Positions 11,925 to 25,400 of a DNA stretch of 64,000 nucleotides are shown here, one piece after another. Source of the stretch: Heliopora coerulea (Eukaryota; Cnidaria; Anthozoa; Scleralcyonacea; Helioporidae); assembly GCA_030142905.1 (NCBI GenBank), contig JASJOG010000625.1, positions 1 through 64,000 on the forward strand, given 5' to 3'. The notes under the pieces were generated by a model. That model saw nothing but the letters and a program-made list of their open reading frames with translations. It made no database searches and was not told the DNA's origin. Within the stretch, counting starts at the first letter, position 1. The number at the start of each line of letters is the position of its first letter. Both the position numbers and the translations under genes were made by a program.

Positions 11925-14900
11925 AGTATTTGGAAAGTTTGAAATTGGTCAAAAAATGGTCAAAAACCAAAGGTTAACCCCTTTACAATTTGGTGAAATT
12001 TTTCGACCTAAAAATTTGTCTCAAATATTAGAGTAAAGTCTCTGAAATAGCGCCAAAACCATATTACTCGCCCTAAACTTTCATATTTTAAGAGTATTTG
12101 GAAAGTTTGAAATTGGAAGAAAAATCGTCAAAAACCAAAGGTTAACCCCTTTACAATTTGGTGAAATTTTTCGACCTAAAAATTTCTCTCAAATATTAGT
12201 GTAAAGTCACTGAAATAGCGCAAAAACCATATTACTCGGCCTGAACTTTCATATTTTGAGTGTATTTGGAAAGTTTGAAATTGGTCGAAAAATGGTCAAA
12301 ATTCAAAGGTTAACCCCTTTACATTTTGGTGAAATTTTTCGACCTAAAAATTTGTCTCAAATATTAGTGTAAAATCTCTGAAATAGCACAAAAACCATAT
12401 TACTCGGCGAAAACTTTCATATTTTAAGTGTATTTCGTAAGTTTGAAATTGGTCGAAAAATGGTCAAAAACCAAAGGTTAACCCCTTTGCATTTTAGTGA
12501 AATTTTTCGACCTAAAAATTTGTCTCAAATATTAGTGTAAAGTCTCTGAAATAGCGGCAAAACCATATTACTCAGCCTGAACTTTCATATTTTGAGTGTA
12601 TTTGGAAAGTTTGAAATTGGTCGAAAAATGGTCAAAATTCAAAGATTAACCCCTTTACATTTTTTGAAATTTTTCGACCTAAAAATTTGTCTCAAATAAT
12701 AGTGTAAAGTCTCTGGAATAGCGCCAAAACAATATTACTCGGCCTAAACTTTCATATTTTCACTGTATTTCAAAAGTTTGAAATTGATCGAAAAATGATC
12801 AAAAACCAAAGGTTAACCCCTTTACATTTTAGTGAAATTTTTCGGTCTATAAATTTATCTCAAATATTAGTGTAAAGTCTCTGAAATAGCGCCAAAACCA
12901 TATTACTCGGCCTAAACTTTCATATTTTCACTGTATTTCAAAAGTTTGAAATTGATCGAAAAATGGTCAAAAACCAAAGGTTAACCCCTTTACATTTTAG
13001 TGAAATTTTTCGGTCTATAAATTTATCTCAAATATTAGTGTAAAGTCTCTGAAATAGCGCCAAAACCATATTACTCGGCCTAAACTTTCATATTTTCACT
13101 GTATTTCAAAAGTTTGAAATTGATCTAAAAATGGTTAAAAACCAAAGGTTAACCCCTTTACATTTTGGTGAAATTTTTCGACCTTAAAATTTGTCTCAAA
13201 TATTAGTGTAAATTCTCTGAAATAGCGCCAAAATCATATTACTCGCCCTAAACTTTCATATTTTGAGAGTATTTGGAAAGTTTGAAATTGGTCAAAAAAT
13301 GGTCAAAAACCAAAGTTTAACCCCTTTACAATTTGGTGAAATTTTTCGACCTAAAAATTTGTCTCAAATATTAGTGTAAAGTCTCTGAAATAGCGCCAAA
13401 ACCATATTACTCGCCCTAAACTTTCATATTTTGAGAGTATTTGGAAAGTTTGAAATTGGTCAAAAAATGTTAAAAAACCAAAGGTTAACCCCTTTACATT
13501 TTGGTGAAATTTTTCGACCTAAAAATTTGTCTAAATATTAGTGTAAAGTCTCTGAAATAGCGCCAAAACCATATTACTCGCCCTAAACTTTCATATTTTA
13601 AGAGTATTTGGAAAGTTTGAAATTGGAAGAAAAATCGTCAAAAACCAAAGGTTAACCCCTTTATATTTTAGTGAAATTTTTCGACCAAAAAATTTGTCTC
13701 AAATATTAGTATAAAGTCTCTGAAATAGCGCCAAAACCATATTATTCGCCCTAAACTTTCATATTTTGAATGTATTTGGAAAGTTTGAAATTAGTCGAAA
13801 AATGGTCAAAAACCAAAGTTTAACCCCATTACATTTTGGTGAAATTTTTCGACCAAAAAATTTGTCTCAAATATTAGTGTAAAGTCTCTGAAATATCGCC
13901 AAAACCATATTACTCGGCCTAAACTTTCATATTTTCACTGTATTTCAAAAGTTTGAAATTGATCGAAAAATGGTCAAAAACCAAAGGTTAACCCCTTTAC
14001 ATTTTGGTGAAATTTTTCGACCTAAAAATTTGTCTCAAATATTAGTGTAAAATCTCTGAAATAGCACAAAAACCATATTACTCGGCGAAAACTTTCATAT
14101 TTTAAGTGTATTTCGTAAGTTTGAAATTGGTCGAAAAATGGTCAAAAACCAAAGGTTAACCCCTTTGCATTTTAGTGAAATTTTTCGACCTAAAAATTTG
14201 TCTCAAATATTAGTGTAAAGTCTCTGAAATAGCGGCAAAACCATATTACTCAGCCTGAACTTTCATATTTTGAGTGTATTTGGAAAGTTTGAAATTGGTC
14301 GAAAAATGGTCAAAATTCAAAGATTAACCCCTTTACATTTTTTGAAATTTTTCGACCTAAAAATTTGTCTCAAATAATAGTGTAAAGTCTCTGGAATAGC
14401 GCCAAAACAATATTACTCGGCCTAAACTTTCATATTTTCACTGTATTTCAAAAGTTTGAAATTGATCGAAAAATGATCAAAAACCAAAGGTTAACCCCTT
14501 TACATTTTAGTGAAATTTTTCGGTCTATAAATTTATCTCAAATATTAGTGTAAAGTCTCTGAAATAGCGCCAAAACCATATTACTCGCCCTAAACTTTCA
14601 TATTTTAAGAGTATTTGGAAAGTTTGAAATTGGAAGAAAAATCGTCAAAAACCAAAGGTTAACCCCTTTACAATTTGGTGAACTTTTTCGACCTAAAAAT
14701 TTCTCTCAAATATTAGTGTAAAGTCACTGAAATAGCGCAAAAACCATATTACTCGGCCTGAACTTTCATATTTTGAGTGTATTTGGAAAGTTTGAAATTG
14801 GTCGAAAAATGGTCAAAAACCAAAGGTTAACCCCTTTACATTTTGGTGAAATTTTTCGACCTAAAAATTTGTCTCAAATATTAGTGTAAAATCTCTGAAA

Positions 14901-16440
14901 TAGCACAAAAACCATATTACTCGGCGAAAACTTTCATATTTTAAGTGTATTTCGTAAGTTTGAAATTGGTCGAAAAATGGTCAAAAACCAAAGGTTAACC
15001 CCTTTGCATTTTAGTGAAATTTTTCGACCTAAAAATTTGTCTCAAATATTAGTGTAAAGTCTCTGAAATAGCGGCAAAACCATATTACTCAGCCTGAACT
15101 TTCATATTTTGAGTGTATTTGGAAAGTTTGAAATTGGTCGAAAAATGGTCAAAATTCAAAGATTAACACCTTTACATTTTTTGAAATTTTTCGACCTAAA
15201 AATTTGTCTCAAATAATAGTGTAAAGTCTCTGGAATAGCGCCAAAACAATATTACTCGGCCTAAACTTTCATATTTTCACTGTATTTCAAAAGTTTGAAA
15301 TTGATCGAAAAATGATCAAAAACCAAAGGTTAACCCCTTTACATTTTTGGTGAAATTTTTCGACTTAAAAATTTGTCTCAAATATTAATGTAAAGTCTCT
15401 GAAATAGCGCCAAAACCATATTACTCGGCCTAAACTTTCATATTTTGAGTGTATTTGGAAAGTTTGAAATTGGTCTAAAAATGGTCAAAAACCAAAGGTT
15501 AACCCCTTTACATTTTAGTGAAATTTTTCGACCTAAAAATTTGTCTCAAATATTAGTGTAAAGTCTCTGAAATAGCGCCAAAACCATATTACTTAGCCTG
15601 AACTTTCATATTTTGAGTGTATTTGGAAAGTTTGAAATTGATCGAAAAATGGTCAAAAACCAAAGGTTAACCCCTTTACATTTTGGTGAAATTTTTCGAC
15701 CTAAAAATTTATCTCAAATATTAGTGTAAAGTCTCTGAAATAGCGCCAAAACCATATTACTCGACCTAAACTTTAATATTTTGAGTGTATTTGGAAAGTT
15801 TGAAATTAGTCGAAAAATGGTCAAAAACCAAAGGTTAACCCCTTTAGATTTTGGTGAAATTTTTCGACCTAAAAATTTGTCTCAAATATTAGTGTAAAGT
15901 CTCTGAAATAGCGCCAAAACCATATTACTCGGCCTAAACTTTCATATTTTGAGTGTATTTGGAGAGTTTGAAATTGGTCGAAAAATGGTCAAAAATCAAA
16001 GGTTAACCCCTTTACATTTTGGTGAAATTTTTCGACCTAAAAATTTGTCTCAAATATTAGTGTAAAGTCTCTGAAATAGCGCCAAAACCATATTACTCGG
16101 CCTAAACTTTCATATTTTGAGTGTATTTGGAAAGTTTGAAATTGGTCGAAAAATGGTCAAAAACAAAAGGTTAACCCCTTTACCTTTTTGTGAAATTTTT
16201 CGATCTAAAAATTTGTCTCAAATATTAGTGTAAAGTCTCTGAAATAGCGCCAAAACCATATTACTCGGCCTAAACTTTAATATTTTGAGTGTATTTGGAA
16301 AGTTTGAAATTGGTCGAAAAATGGTCAAAAACCAAAGGTTAACCCCTTTACATTTTGGTGAAATTTTTCGACCTAAAAATTTTTCTCAAATTTTGTGTAA
16401 AGTCTCAGAAATAGCGCCAAAACCATATAACTCGGCCTGA
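11925..16440. repeat. Satellite: truncated and shuffled HOR segments
   Basis: Starts as a fifth HOR copy, but near 12,790 a monomer with the GATCGAAAAATGATC marker joins directly to the CGGTCTATAAATTTATC monomer, which normally lies about nine monomers later. That monomer then appears twice. The GGAAGAAAAATCG monomer recurs at about 13,625 and 14,631, only 1510 and 1006 bp apart, so HOR pieces of different length are joined. From about 14.6 to 16.4 kb the usual HOR order resumes. This is the pattern expected of unequal exchange inside an array. Confidence 0.8.
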
Positions 16441-19400
16441 ACTTTCATATTTTGAGTGTATTTGGAAAGTTTGAAATTGGTCGAAAAATGGTCAAAAACC
16501 AAAGGTTAACCCCTTTACATTTTGGTGAAATTTTTCGACCTAAAAATTTGTCTCAAATATTAGTGTAAAGTCTCTGAAATAGCCCCAAAACCATATTACT
16601 CGGCCTAAACTTTCATATTTTGAGTGTATTTGGAAAGTTTGAAATTGGTCGAAAAATGGTCAAAAACCAAAGGTTAACCCCTGTACATTTTGGTGAAATT
16701 TTTCGACTTAAAATTTGTCTCAAATATTAGTCTAAAGTCTCTGAAATAGCGCCAAAACCATATTACTCGGCCTAAACTTTCATATTTTCACTGTATTTCA
16801 AAAGTTTGAAATTGATCGAAAAATGGTCAAAAACCAAAGGTTAACCCCTTTACATTTTAGTGAAATTTTTCGATCTATAAATTTATCTCAAATATTAGTG
16901 TAAAGTCTCTGAAATAGCGCTAAAACCATATTACTCGGCCTAAACTTTCATATTTTCATTGTATTTCAAAAGTTTGAAATTGATCGAAAAATGGTTAAAA
17001 ACCAATGGTTAACCCCTTTACATTTTGGTGAAATTTTTCGACCTAAAAATTTGTCTAAATATTAGTGTAAAGTCTCTGAAATAGCGCCAAAACCATATTA
17101 CTCGCCTTAAACTTTCATATTTTGAGTGTATTTGGAAAGTTTGAAATTAGTCGAAAAATGGTCAAAAACCAAATTTTAACCCCTTTACATTTTGGTGAAA
17201 TTTTTCGACCTAAAAATTTGTCTCAAATATTAGTGTAAAGTCTCTGAAATAGCGCCAAAACCATATTACTCGCCCTAAACTTTCATAATTTGAGTGTATT
17301 TGGAAAGTTTGAAATTTGTCGAAAAATTGTCAAAAACCAAAGGTTAACCCCTTTATATTTTAGTGAAATTTTTCGACCAAAAAATTTGTCTCAAATATTA
17401 GTATAAAGTCTCTGAAATAGCGCCAAAACCATATTATTCGCCCTAAACTTTCATATTTTGAATGTATTTGGAAAGTTTGAAATTAGTCGAAAAATGGTCA
17501 AAAACCAAAGTTTAACCACATTACATTTTGGTGAAATTTTTCGACCAAAAAATTTTTCTCAAATATTAGTGTAAAGTCTCTGAAATAGCGCCAAAACCAT
17601 ATTACTCGGCCTAAACTTTCATATTTTCACTGTATTTCAAAAGTTTGAAATTGATCGAAAAATGGTCAAAAACCAAAGGTTAACCCCTTTACATTTTGGT
17701 GAAATTTTTCGACCTAAAAATTTGTCTCAAATATTAGTGTAAAGTCTCTGAAATAGCGCCAAAACCATATTATTATACCTAAACTTTTATATTTTGAGTG
17801 TATTTGGAAAGTTTGAAATTGGTCGAAAAATGGTCAAAAACCAAAGTTTAACCCCTTTACATTTTCGTGAAATTTTTCGACCTAAAAATTTGTCTCAAAT
17901 ATTCGTCTAAAGTCTCTGAAATAGCGCCAAAACCATATTACTCGGCCTAAACTTTCATATTTTGAGTGTATTTGGAAAGTTTGAAATTGGTCTAAAAATG
18001 GTCAAAAACCAAAGGTTAACCCCTTTACATTTTAGTGAAATTTTTCGACCTAAAAATTTGTCTCAAATATTAGTGTAAAGTCTCTGAAATAGCGCCAAAA
18101 CCATATTATTCTACCTAAACTTTTATATTTTGAGTGTATTTGGAAAGTTTGAAATTGGTCGAAAAATGGTCAAAAACCAAAGTTTAACCCCTTTACATTT
18201 TGGTGAAATTTTTCGACCTAAAAATTTGTCTCAAATATTCGACTAAAGTCTCTGAAATAGCGCCAAAACCATATTACTCGGCCTAAACTTTCATATTTTG
18301 AGTGTATTTGGAAAGTTTGAAATTTGTCGAAAAATGGTCAAAAACCAAAGGTTAACCCCTTTACATTTTGGTGAAATTTTTCGACCTAAAAATTTGTCTC
18401 AAATATTAGTATAAAGTCTCTGAAATAGCGCAAAAACTATTTACTCGCCCTAAACTTTCATATTTTCAGTGTATTTGGAAAGTTTGAAATTAGTCGAAAA
18501 ATGGTCAAAAACCAAAGGTTAACCCCTTTACATTTTGGTGAAATTTTTCAAACAAAAAATTTGTCTCAAATATTAGTGTAAAGTCTCTGAAATAGCGCCA
18601 AAACCATATTACTCGGCCTCAACTTTCATATTTTGAGTGTATTTGTAAAGTTTGAAATTGGTCGAAAAATGGTCAAAAACCAAAGGTTAACCCCTTTACA
18701 TTTTGGTGAAATTTTTCGACCTAAAAATTTGTCTCAAATATTAGTGTAAAATCTCTGAAATAGCACAAAAACCATATTACTCGGCGTAAACTTTCATATT
18801 TTAAGTGTATTTCGAAAGTTTGAAATTGGTCGAAAAATGGTTAAAAAACAAAGGTTAACCCCTTTGCATTTTAGTGAAATTTTTCGACCTAAAAATTTGT
18901 CTCAAATATTAGTGTAAAGTCTCTGAAATAGCGGCAAAACCATATTACTCAGCCTGAACTTTCATATTTTGAGTGTATTTGGAAAGTTTGAAATTGGTCG
19001 AAAAATGGTCAAAATTCAAAGGTTAACCCCTTTACATTTTGGTGAAATTTTTCGACCTAAAAATTTGTCTCAAATAATAGTGTAAAGTCTCTGGAATAGC
19101 GCCAAAACAATATTACTCGGCCTAAACTTTCATATTTTCACTGTATTTCAAAAGTTTGAAATTGATCGAAAAATGATCAAAAACCAAAGGTTAACCCCTT
19201 TACATTTTGGTGAAATTTTTCGACTTAAAAATTTGTCTCAAATATTAATGTAAAGTCTCTGAAATAGCGCCAAAACCATATTACTCGGCCTAAACTTTCA
19301 TATTTTCACTGTATTTCAAAAGTTTGAAATTGGTCTAAAAATGGTCAAAAACCAAAGGTTAACCCCTTTACATTTTAGTGAAATTTTTCGACCTAAAAAT

Positions 19401-21201
19401 TTGTCTCAAATATTAGTGTAAAGTCTCTGAAATAGCGCCAAAACCATATTACTCGGCCTAAACTTTCATATTTTGAGTGTATTTCGAAAGTTTGAAATTG
19501 GTCGAAAAAGGTCAGAAACCAAAGGTTAACCCCTTTACATTTTGGTGAAATTTTTCGACCAAAAAATTTTTCTCAAATATTAGTGTAAAGTCTCTGAAAT
19601 AGCGCCAAAACCATATTATTCGACCTAAACTTTTATATTTTGAGTGTATTTGGAAAGTTTGAAATTGGTCGAAAAATGGTCAAAAACCAAAGTTTAACCC
19701 CTTTACATTTTGGTGAAATTTTTCGACCTAAAAATTTGTCTCAAATATTAGTCTAAAGTCTCTGAAATAGCGCCAAAACCATATTACTCGGCCTAAACTT
19801 TCATATTTTGAGTGTATTTGGAAAGTTTGAAATTTGTCGAAAAATGGTCAAAAACCAAAGGTTAACCCCTTTACATTTTGGTGAAATTTTTCGACCTAAA
19901 AATTTGTCTCAAATATTAGTATAAATTCTCTGAAATAGCGCCAAAACCATTACTCGCCCTAAACTTTCATATTTTCAGTGTATTTGGAAAGTTTGAAATT
20001 AGTCGAAAAATGGTCAAAAACCAAAGGTTAACCCCTTTACATTTTGGTGAAATTTTTCGAACAAAAAATTTGTCCCAAATATTAGTGTAAAGTCTCAGAA
20101 ATAGCGCCAAAACCATATTACTCGGCCTGAACTTTCATATTTTGAGTGTATTTGGAAAGTTTGAAATTGGTCGAAAAATGGTCAAAAACCAAAGGTTAAC
20201 CCCTTTACATTTTGGTGAAATTTTTCGACCTAAAAATTTGTCTCAAATATTAGTGTAAAATCTCTGAAATAGCACAAAAACCATATTACTCGGCGAAAAC
20301 TTTCATATTTTATGTGTATTTCGAAAGTTTGAAATTGGTCGAAAAATGGTCAAAAACCAAAGGTTAACCCCTTTGCATTTTAGTGAAATTTTTCGACCTA
20401 AAAATTTGTCTCAAATATTAGTGTAAAGTCTCTGAAATAGCGCCAAAACCATATTACTCAGCCTGAACTTTCATATTTTGAGTGTATTTGGAAAGTTTGA
20501 AATTGGTCGAAAAATGTTCAAAATTCAAAGGTTAACCCCTTTACATTTTGGTGAAATTTTTCGACCTAAAAATTTGTCTCAAATAATAGTGTAAAGTCTC
20601 TGGAATAGCGCCAAAACAATATTACTCGGCCTAAACTTTCATATTTTCACTGTATTTCAAAAGTTTGAAATTGATCGAAAAATGATCAAAAACCAAAGGT
20701 TAACCCCTTTACATTTTGGTGAAATTTTTCGACTTAAAAATTTGTCTCAAATATTAGTGTAAAGTCTCTGAAATTGCGCCAAAACCATATTACTCGGCCT
20801 AAACTTTCATATTTTGAGTGTATTTGGAAAGTTTGAAATTGGTCGAAAAGTGGTCAAAAACCAAAGGTTAACCCTTTTACATTTTGGTGAAATTTTTCGA
20901 CCAAAAAATGTGTCTCAAATATTAGTTTAAAGTCTACGAAATAGCGCGAAAACCATTTTACTCTGCCTAAAATTTCAAATTTTCACTGTATTTTGAAAGT
21001 TTGAAAACTATCGAAAAATGGTCAAAAACCAAAGGTTAACCCCTTTACATTTTAGTGAAATTTTTCGACCTAAAAATTTGTCTCAAATATTAGTGTAAAG
21101 TCTCTGAAATAGCGCCAAAACCATATTACTCGGCCTAAACTTTCATATTTTCACTGTATTTCGAAAGTTTGAAATTGGTCGAAAAATGGTCAAAAACCAA
21201 A
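16441..21201. repeat. Satellite: mixed 168-bp monomers without the 17-mer order
   Basis: The 168-bp register continues, but the diagnostic order of the HOR is lost. New variants appear (CATATTATTCTACC or ATTATACC, AATATTCGTCTAAAG, TTTTCAGTGTATTTGG, CGACCAAAAAATTTG), and monomers just before the LINE junction are the most divergent (for example GAAAACTATCG and CTACGAAATAGCGCG near 20,930-21,010). It ends abruptly at the LINE junction after CCAAA. Confidence 0.85.
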
Positions 21202-22416
21202 TGGCAAATTTAAACTTGCTCAAAGACAATTAAGCGAAAAAGCTCTGCATGCTCTTTTTAAAATCCGTAAACATTTAGACTTCCAAAAGCTTTCACCTAA
21301 AACAGCTACGAAAATTTTTGACTCGATCATTTCCCCCATTCTACTTTACAACTCAGAAGTCTGGGGAGTATACGAAAAAAACGACTTTAACAAATGGGAC
21401 AATGCAGAAGCAGAAAAAGTTCATTTAAAATTTTGCAAGTTATATTTGGGTGTAAACAGAAAAGCAAACAATATAGCTTGCAGAAGCGAAATTGGGAAAT
21501 ACCCTCTTCTGATTGCAATTAAAAAGAATATTATAGACTACTTCAAACATATCCTTAAACTAGACGACAACTCAATAGTAAAACAATCCTTCCTAATGTC
21601 AAAACAACTATATAATAAGGACAAAGAATCCTTCTACACCAACGCCATAACCATGCTAAAACCATTCTATGATAATTCAAGAAATTTCGAAAGTGATCTA
21701 ATCAACTATAATACGAAAACTATAGTAAATAGGATGAAAGAAAAATATGTTGAATTCTGGAGACATAAAATGAATAACACCTCCAAACTGTCCTTCTTTT
21801 GTACATTTAAAAACGAATACAAAATGGCAGAATACTTATCCATAATTAAAAATCCAACAATAAGGAGGACATTCTCTCAATACAGAGTAAGCAACCATAA
21901 ATTAGAAATTGAACGAGGAAGATACGAAAATGTTCCCCGTGAACAACGTATCTGCAAACTTTGTAACTCTGATGTAGTGGAAAACGAATACCATTTCGCT
22001 TTAACCTGCCCAAAATACGAAGATTTGAGAAAAAATTCTAATAATATCCTTAAAAATATCTTTTATCTCAATGCTACAACAGAAAGCAAGCAGAGACTGC
22101 TTGAACATGTGATATCTTCGGACGATCCAGTTCTGGTTAACCTGCTTTCTAAACATATCTTTCTTTGCTTTACTGAAAGAAACGATAGTCTCAAATCCAG
22201 GGAAGATTAATAGGGTTAGTAAATAGGCCTAAAACTTCAAAAATACTCATACCAACATCTATATCATTTTTATAACTATTTTAATAGATACATTATCTGT
22301 GCAATTTAGATAATAGTAAACTTTCACTTCTTTCTACTAGTAAATATTAATGTATACGTAGCTTAGCAATACCTGTAATTAGGTCATGCAAGTCAAGCTT
22401 TAATTAAACAAACAAA
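21202..22416 (+). mobile_element. 5'-truncated LINE inserted in the satellite
   Basis: A non-satellite insert of about 1.2 kb. The left junction falls inside the monomer motif AACCAAA and the array resumes with CCCCTTTACATTTTGG, so about six array bases (GGTTAA) are missing and no clear target-site duplication is seen. The insert contains the C-terminal part of a reverse-transcriptase ORF, then about 200 bp of 3' untranslated sequence. The tail TAGCAATACCTGTAATTAGG is nearly the same as the 3' end of the minus-strand LINE at 62.2 kb, and the element ends in an ATTAAACAAACAAA tail. Confidence 0.9.
21203..22210 (+). CDS. LINE reverse-transcriptase ORF, C-terminal fragment (335 codons, open)
   Basis: The frame is open from the left junction (GGC at 21203) to TAA at 22208-22210. 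The first in-frame ATG is at 21446, but the reading frame is homologous well before it, so the fragment has no native start. The N-terminal part matches the post-RT region of the copy at 63.3-63.5 kb (QLSEKALHALFKIRK, then SIISPILLYNSEVWG). The C-terminal half contains a zinc-knuckle-like motif, CKLC with HFALTC about 15 residues on, a pattern common after the RT domain of non-LTR retrotransposons. The catalytic RT palm and any endonuclease are missing. Unlike the other copy it has no internal stop. It is not functional on its own, because it is 5' truncated. Confidence 0.88.
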   Translation, partial: GKFKLAQRQLSEKALHALFKIRKHLDFQKLSPKTATKIFDSIISPILLYNSEVWGVYEKNDFNKWDNAEAEKVHLKFCKLYLGVNRKANNIACRSEIGKYPLLIAIKKNIIDYFKHILKLDDNSIVKQSFLMSKQLYNKDKESFYTNAITMLKPFYDNSRNFESDLINYNTKTIVNRMKEKYVEFWRHKMNNTSKLSFFCTFKNEYKMAEYLSIIKNPTIRRTFSQYRVSNHKLEIERGRYENVPREQRICKLCNSDVVENEYHFALTCPKYEDLRKNSNNILKNIFYLNATTESKQRLLEHVISSDDPVLVNLLSKHIFLCFTERNDSLKSRED

Positions 22417-25400
22417 CCCCTTTACATTTTGGTGAAATTTTTCGACCTAAAAATTTGTCTCAAATATTAGTGTAAAGTCTCAGAAATAGCGCCAAAACCA
22501 TATTACTTGGCCTGAACTTTCATATTTTGAGTGTATTTGGAAAGTTTGAAATTGATCGAAAAATGGTCAAAAACCAAAGGTTAACCCCTTTACATTTTGG
22601 TGAAATTTTTCGACCTAAAAATTTATCTCAAATATTAGTGTAAAGTCTCTGAAATAGCGCCAAAACCATATTACTCGACCTAAACTTTAATATTTTGAGT
22701 GTATTTGGAAAGTTTGAAATTAGTCGAAAAATGGTCAAAAATCAAAGGTTAACCCCTTTACATTTTGGTGAAATTTTTCGACCTCAAAAAATTTGTCTCA
22801 AATATTAGTGTAAAGTCTCTGAAATAGCGCCAAAACCATATTACTCGCCCTAAACTTTCATATTTTGAGTGTATTTGGAGAGTTTGAAATTGGTCGAAAA
22901 ATGGTCAAAAATCAAAGGTTAACCCCTTTACATTTTGGTGAAATTTTTCGACCAAAAAATTTGTCTCAAATATTAGTGTAAAGTCTCTGAAATAGCGCCA
23001 AAACCATATTACTCGGCCTAAACTTTCATATTTTGAGTGTATTTGGAAAGTTTGAAATTGGTCGAAAAATGGTCAAAAACCAAAGGTTAACCCCTTTACC
23101 TTTTTGTGAAATTATTCGATCTAAAAATTTTTCTCAAATATTAGTGTAAAGTCTCTGAAATAGCGCCAAAACCATATTACTCGGCCTAAACTTTCATATT
23201 TTGAGTGTATTTGGAAAGTTTGAAATTGGTCGAAAAATGGTCAAAAACCAAAGGTTAACCCCTTTACCTTTTTGTGAAATTTTTCGATTTAAAAATTTGT
23301 CTCAAATATTAGTGTAAAGTCTCTGAAATAGCGCCAAAACCATATTACTCGGCCTAAACTTTCATATTTTGAGTGTATTTGGAAAGTTTGAAATTGGTCG
23401 AAAAATGGTCAAAAACCAAAGGTTAACCCCTTTACATTTTGGTGAAATTTTTCGACCTAAAAATTTGTCTCAAATATTAGTGTAAAGTCTCAGAAATAGC
23501 GCCAAAACCATATTACTTGGCCTGAACTTTCATATTTTGAGTGTATTTGGAAAGTTTGAAATTGATCGAAAAATGGTCAAAAACCAAAGGTTAACCCCTT
23601 TACATTTTGGTGAAATTTTTCGACCTAAAAATTTATCTCAAATATTAGTGTAAAGTCTCTGAAATAGCGCCAAAACCATATTAATCGGCCTAAACTTTCA
23701 TATTTTGAGTGTATTTGGAAAGTTTGAAATTGGTCGAAAAATGGTCAAAAACCAAAGGTTAACCCCTTTACCTTTTTGTGAAATTTTTCGATCTAAAAAT
23801 TTGTCTCAAATATTAGTGTAAAGTCTCTGAAATAGCGCCAAAACCATATTACTCGGCCTAAACTTTCATATTTTGAGTGTATTTGGAAAGTTTGAAATTG
23901 GTCGAAAAATGGTCAAAAACCAAAGGTTAACCCCTTTACATTTTGGTGAAATTTTTCGACCTAAAAATTTGTCTCAAATATTAGTGTAAAGTCTCTGAAA
24001 TAGCGCCAAAACCATATTACTCGCCCTAAACTTTCATATTTTGAGTGTATTTGGAGAGTTTGAAATTGGTCGAAAAATGGTCAAAAATCAAAGGTTAACC
24101 CCTTTACATTTTGGTGAAATTTTTCGACCTAAAAATTTGTCTCAAATATTAGTGTAAAGTCTCTGAAATAGCGCCAAAACCATATTACTCGGCCTAAACT
24201 TTCATATTTTGAGTGTATTTGGAAAGTTTGAAATTGGTCGAAAAATGGTCAAAAACCAAAGGTTAACCCCTTTATCTTTTTGTGAAATTTTTCGATCTAA
24301 AAATTTGTCTCAAATATTAGTGTAAAGTCTCTGAAATAGCGCCAAAACCATATTACTCGGCCTAAACTTTCATATTTTGAGTGTATTTGGAAAGTTTGAA
24401 ATTGGTCGAAAAATGGTCAAAAACCAAAGGTTAACCCCTTTACATTTTGGTGAAATTTTTCGACCTAAAAATTTGTCTCAAATATTAGTGTAAAGTCTCT
24501 GAAATAGCGCCAAAACCATATTACTCGCCCTAAACTTTCATATTTTGAGTGTATTTGGAAAGTTTGAAATTGGTCGAAAAATGGTCAAAAACCAAAGGTT
24601 AACCCCTTTACATTTTGGTGAAATTTTTCGACCTAAAAATTTGTCTCAAATATTAGTGTAAAGTCTCAGAAATAGCGCCAAAACCATATTACTTGGCCTG
24701 AACTTTCATATTTTGAGTGTATTTGGAAAGTTTGAAATTGATCGAAAAATGGTCAAAAACCAAAGGTTAACCCCTTTACATTTTGGTAAAATTTTTCGAC
24801 CTAAAAATTTATCTCAAATATTAGTGTAAAGTCTCTGAAATAGCGCCAAAACCATATTACTCGGCCTAAACTTTCATATTTTCACTGTATTTCGAAAGTT
24901 TGAAATTGGTCGAAAAATGGTCAAAAACCAAAGGTTAACCCCTTTACCTTTTTGTGAAATTTTTCGATCTAAAAATTTGTCTCAAATATTAGTGTAAAGT
25001 CTCTGAAATAGCGCCAAAACCATATTACTCGGCCTAAACTTTCATATTTTGAGTGTATTTGGAAAGTTTGAAATTGGTCGAAAAATGGTCAAAAACCAAA
25101 GGTTAACCCCTTTACATTTTGGTGAAATTTTTCGACCTAAAAATTTGTCTCAAATATTAGTGTAAAGTCTCAGAAATAGCGCCAAAACCATATTACTTGG
25201 CCTGAACTTTCATATTTTGAGTGTATTTGGAAAGTTTGAAATTAGTCTAAAAATGGTCAAAAACCAAAGGTTAACCCCTTTACATTTTGGTGAAATTTTT
25301 CGTCCTAAAAATTTGTCTCAAATATTAGTGTAAAGTCTCTGAAATAGCGCCAAAACCATATTACTTGGACTGAACTTTCATTTTTTGAGTGTATTTGGAA

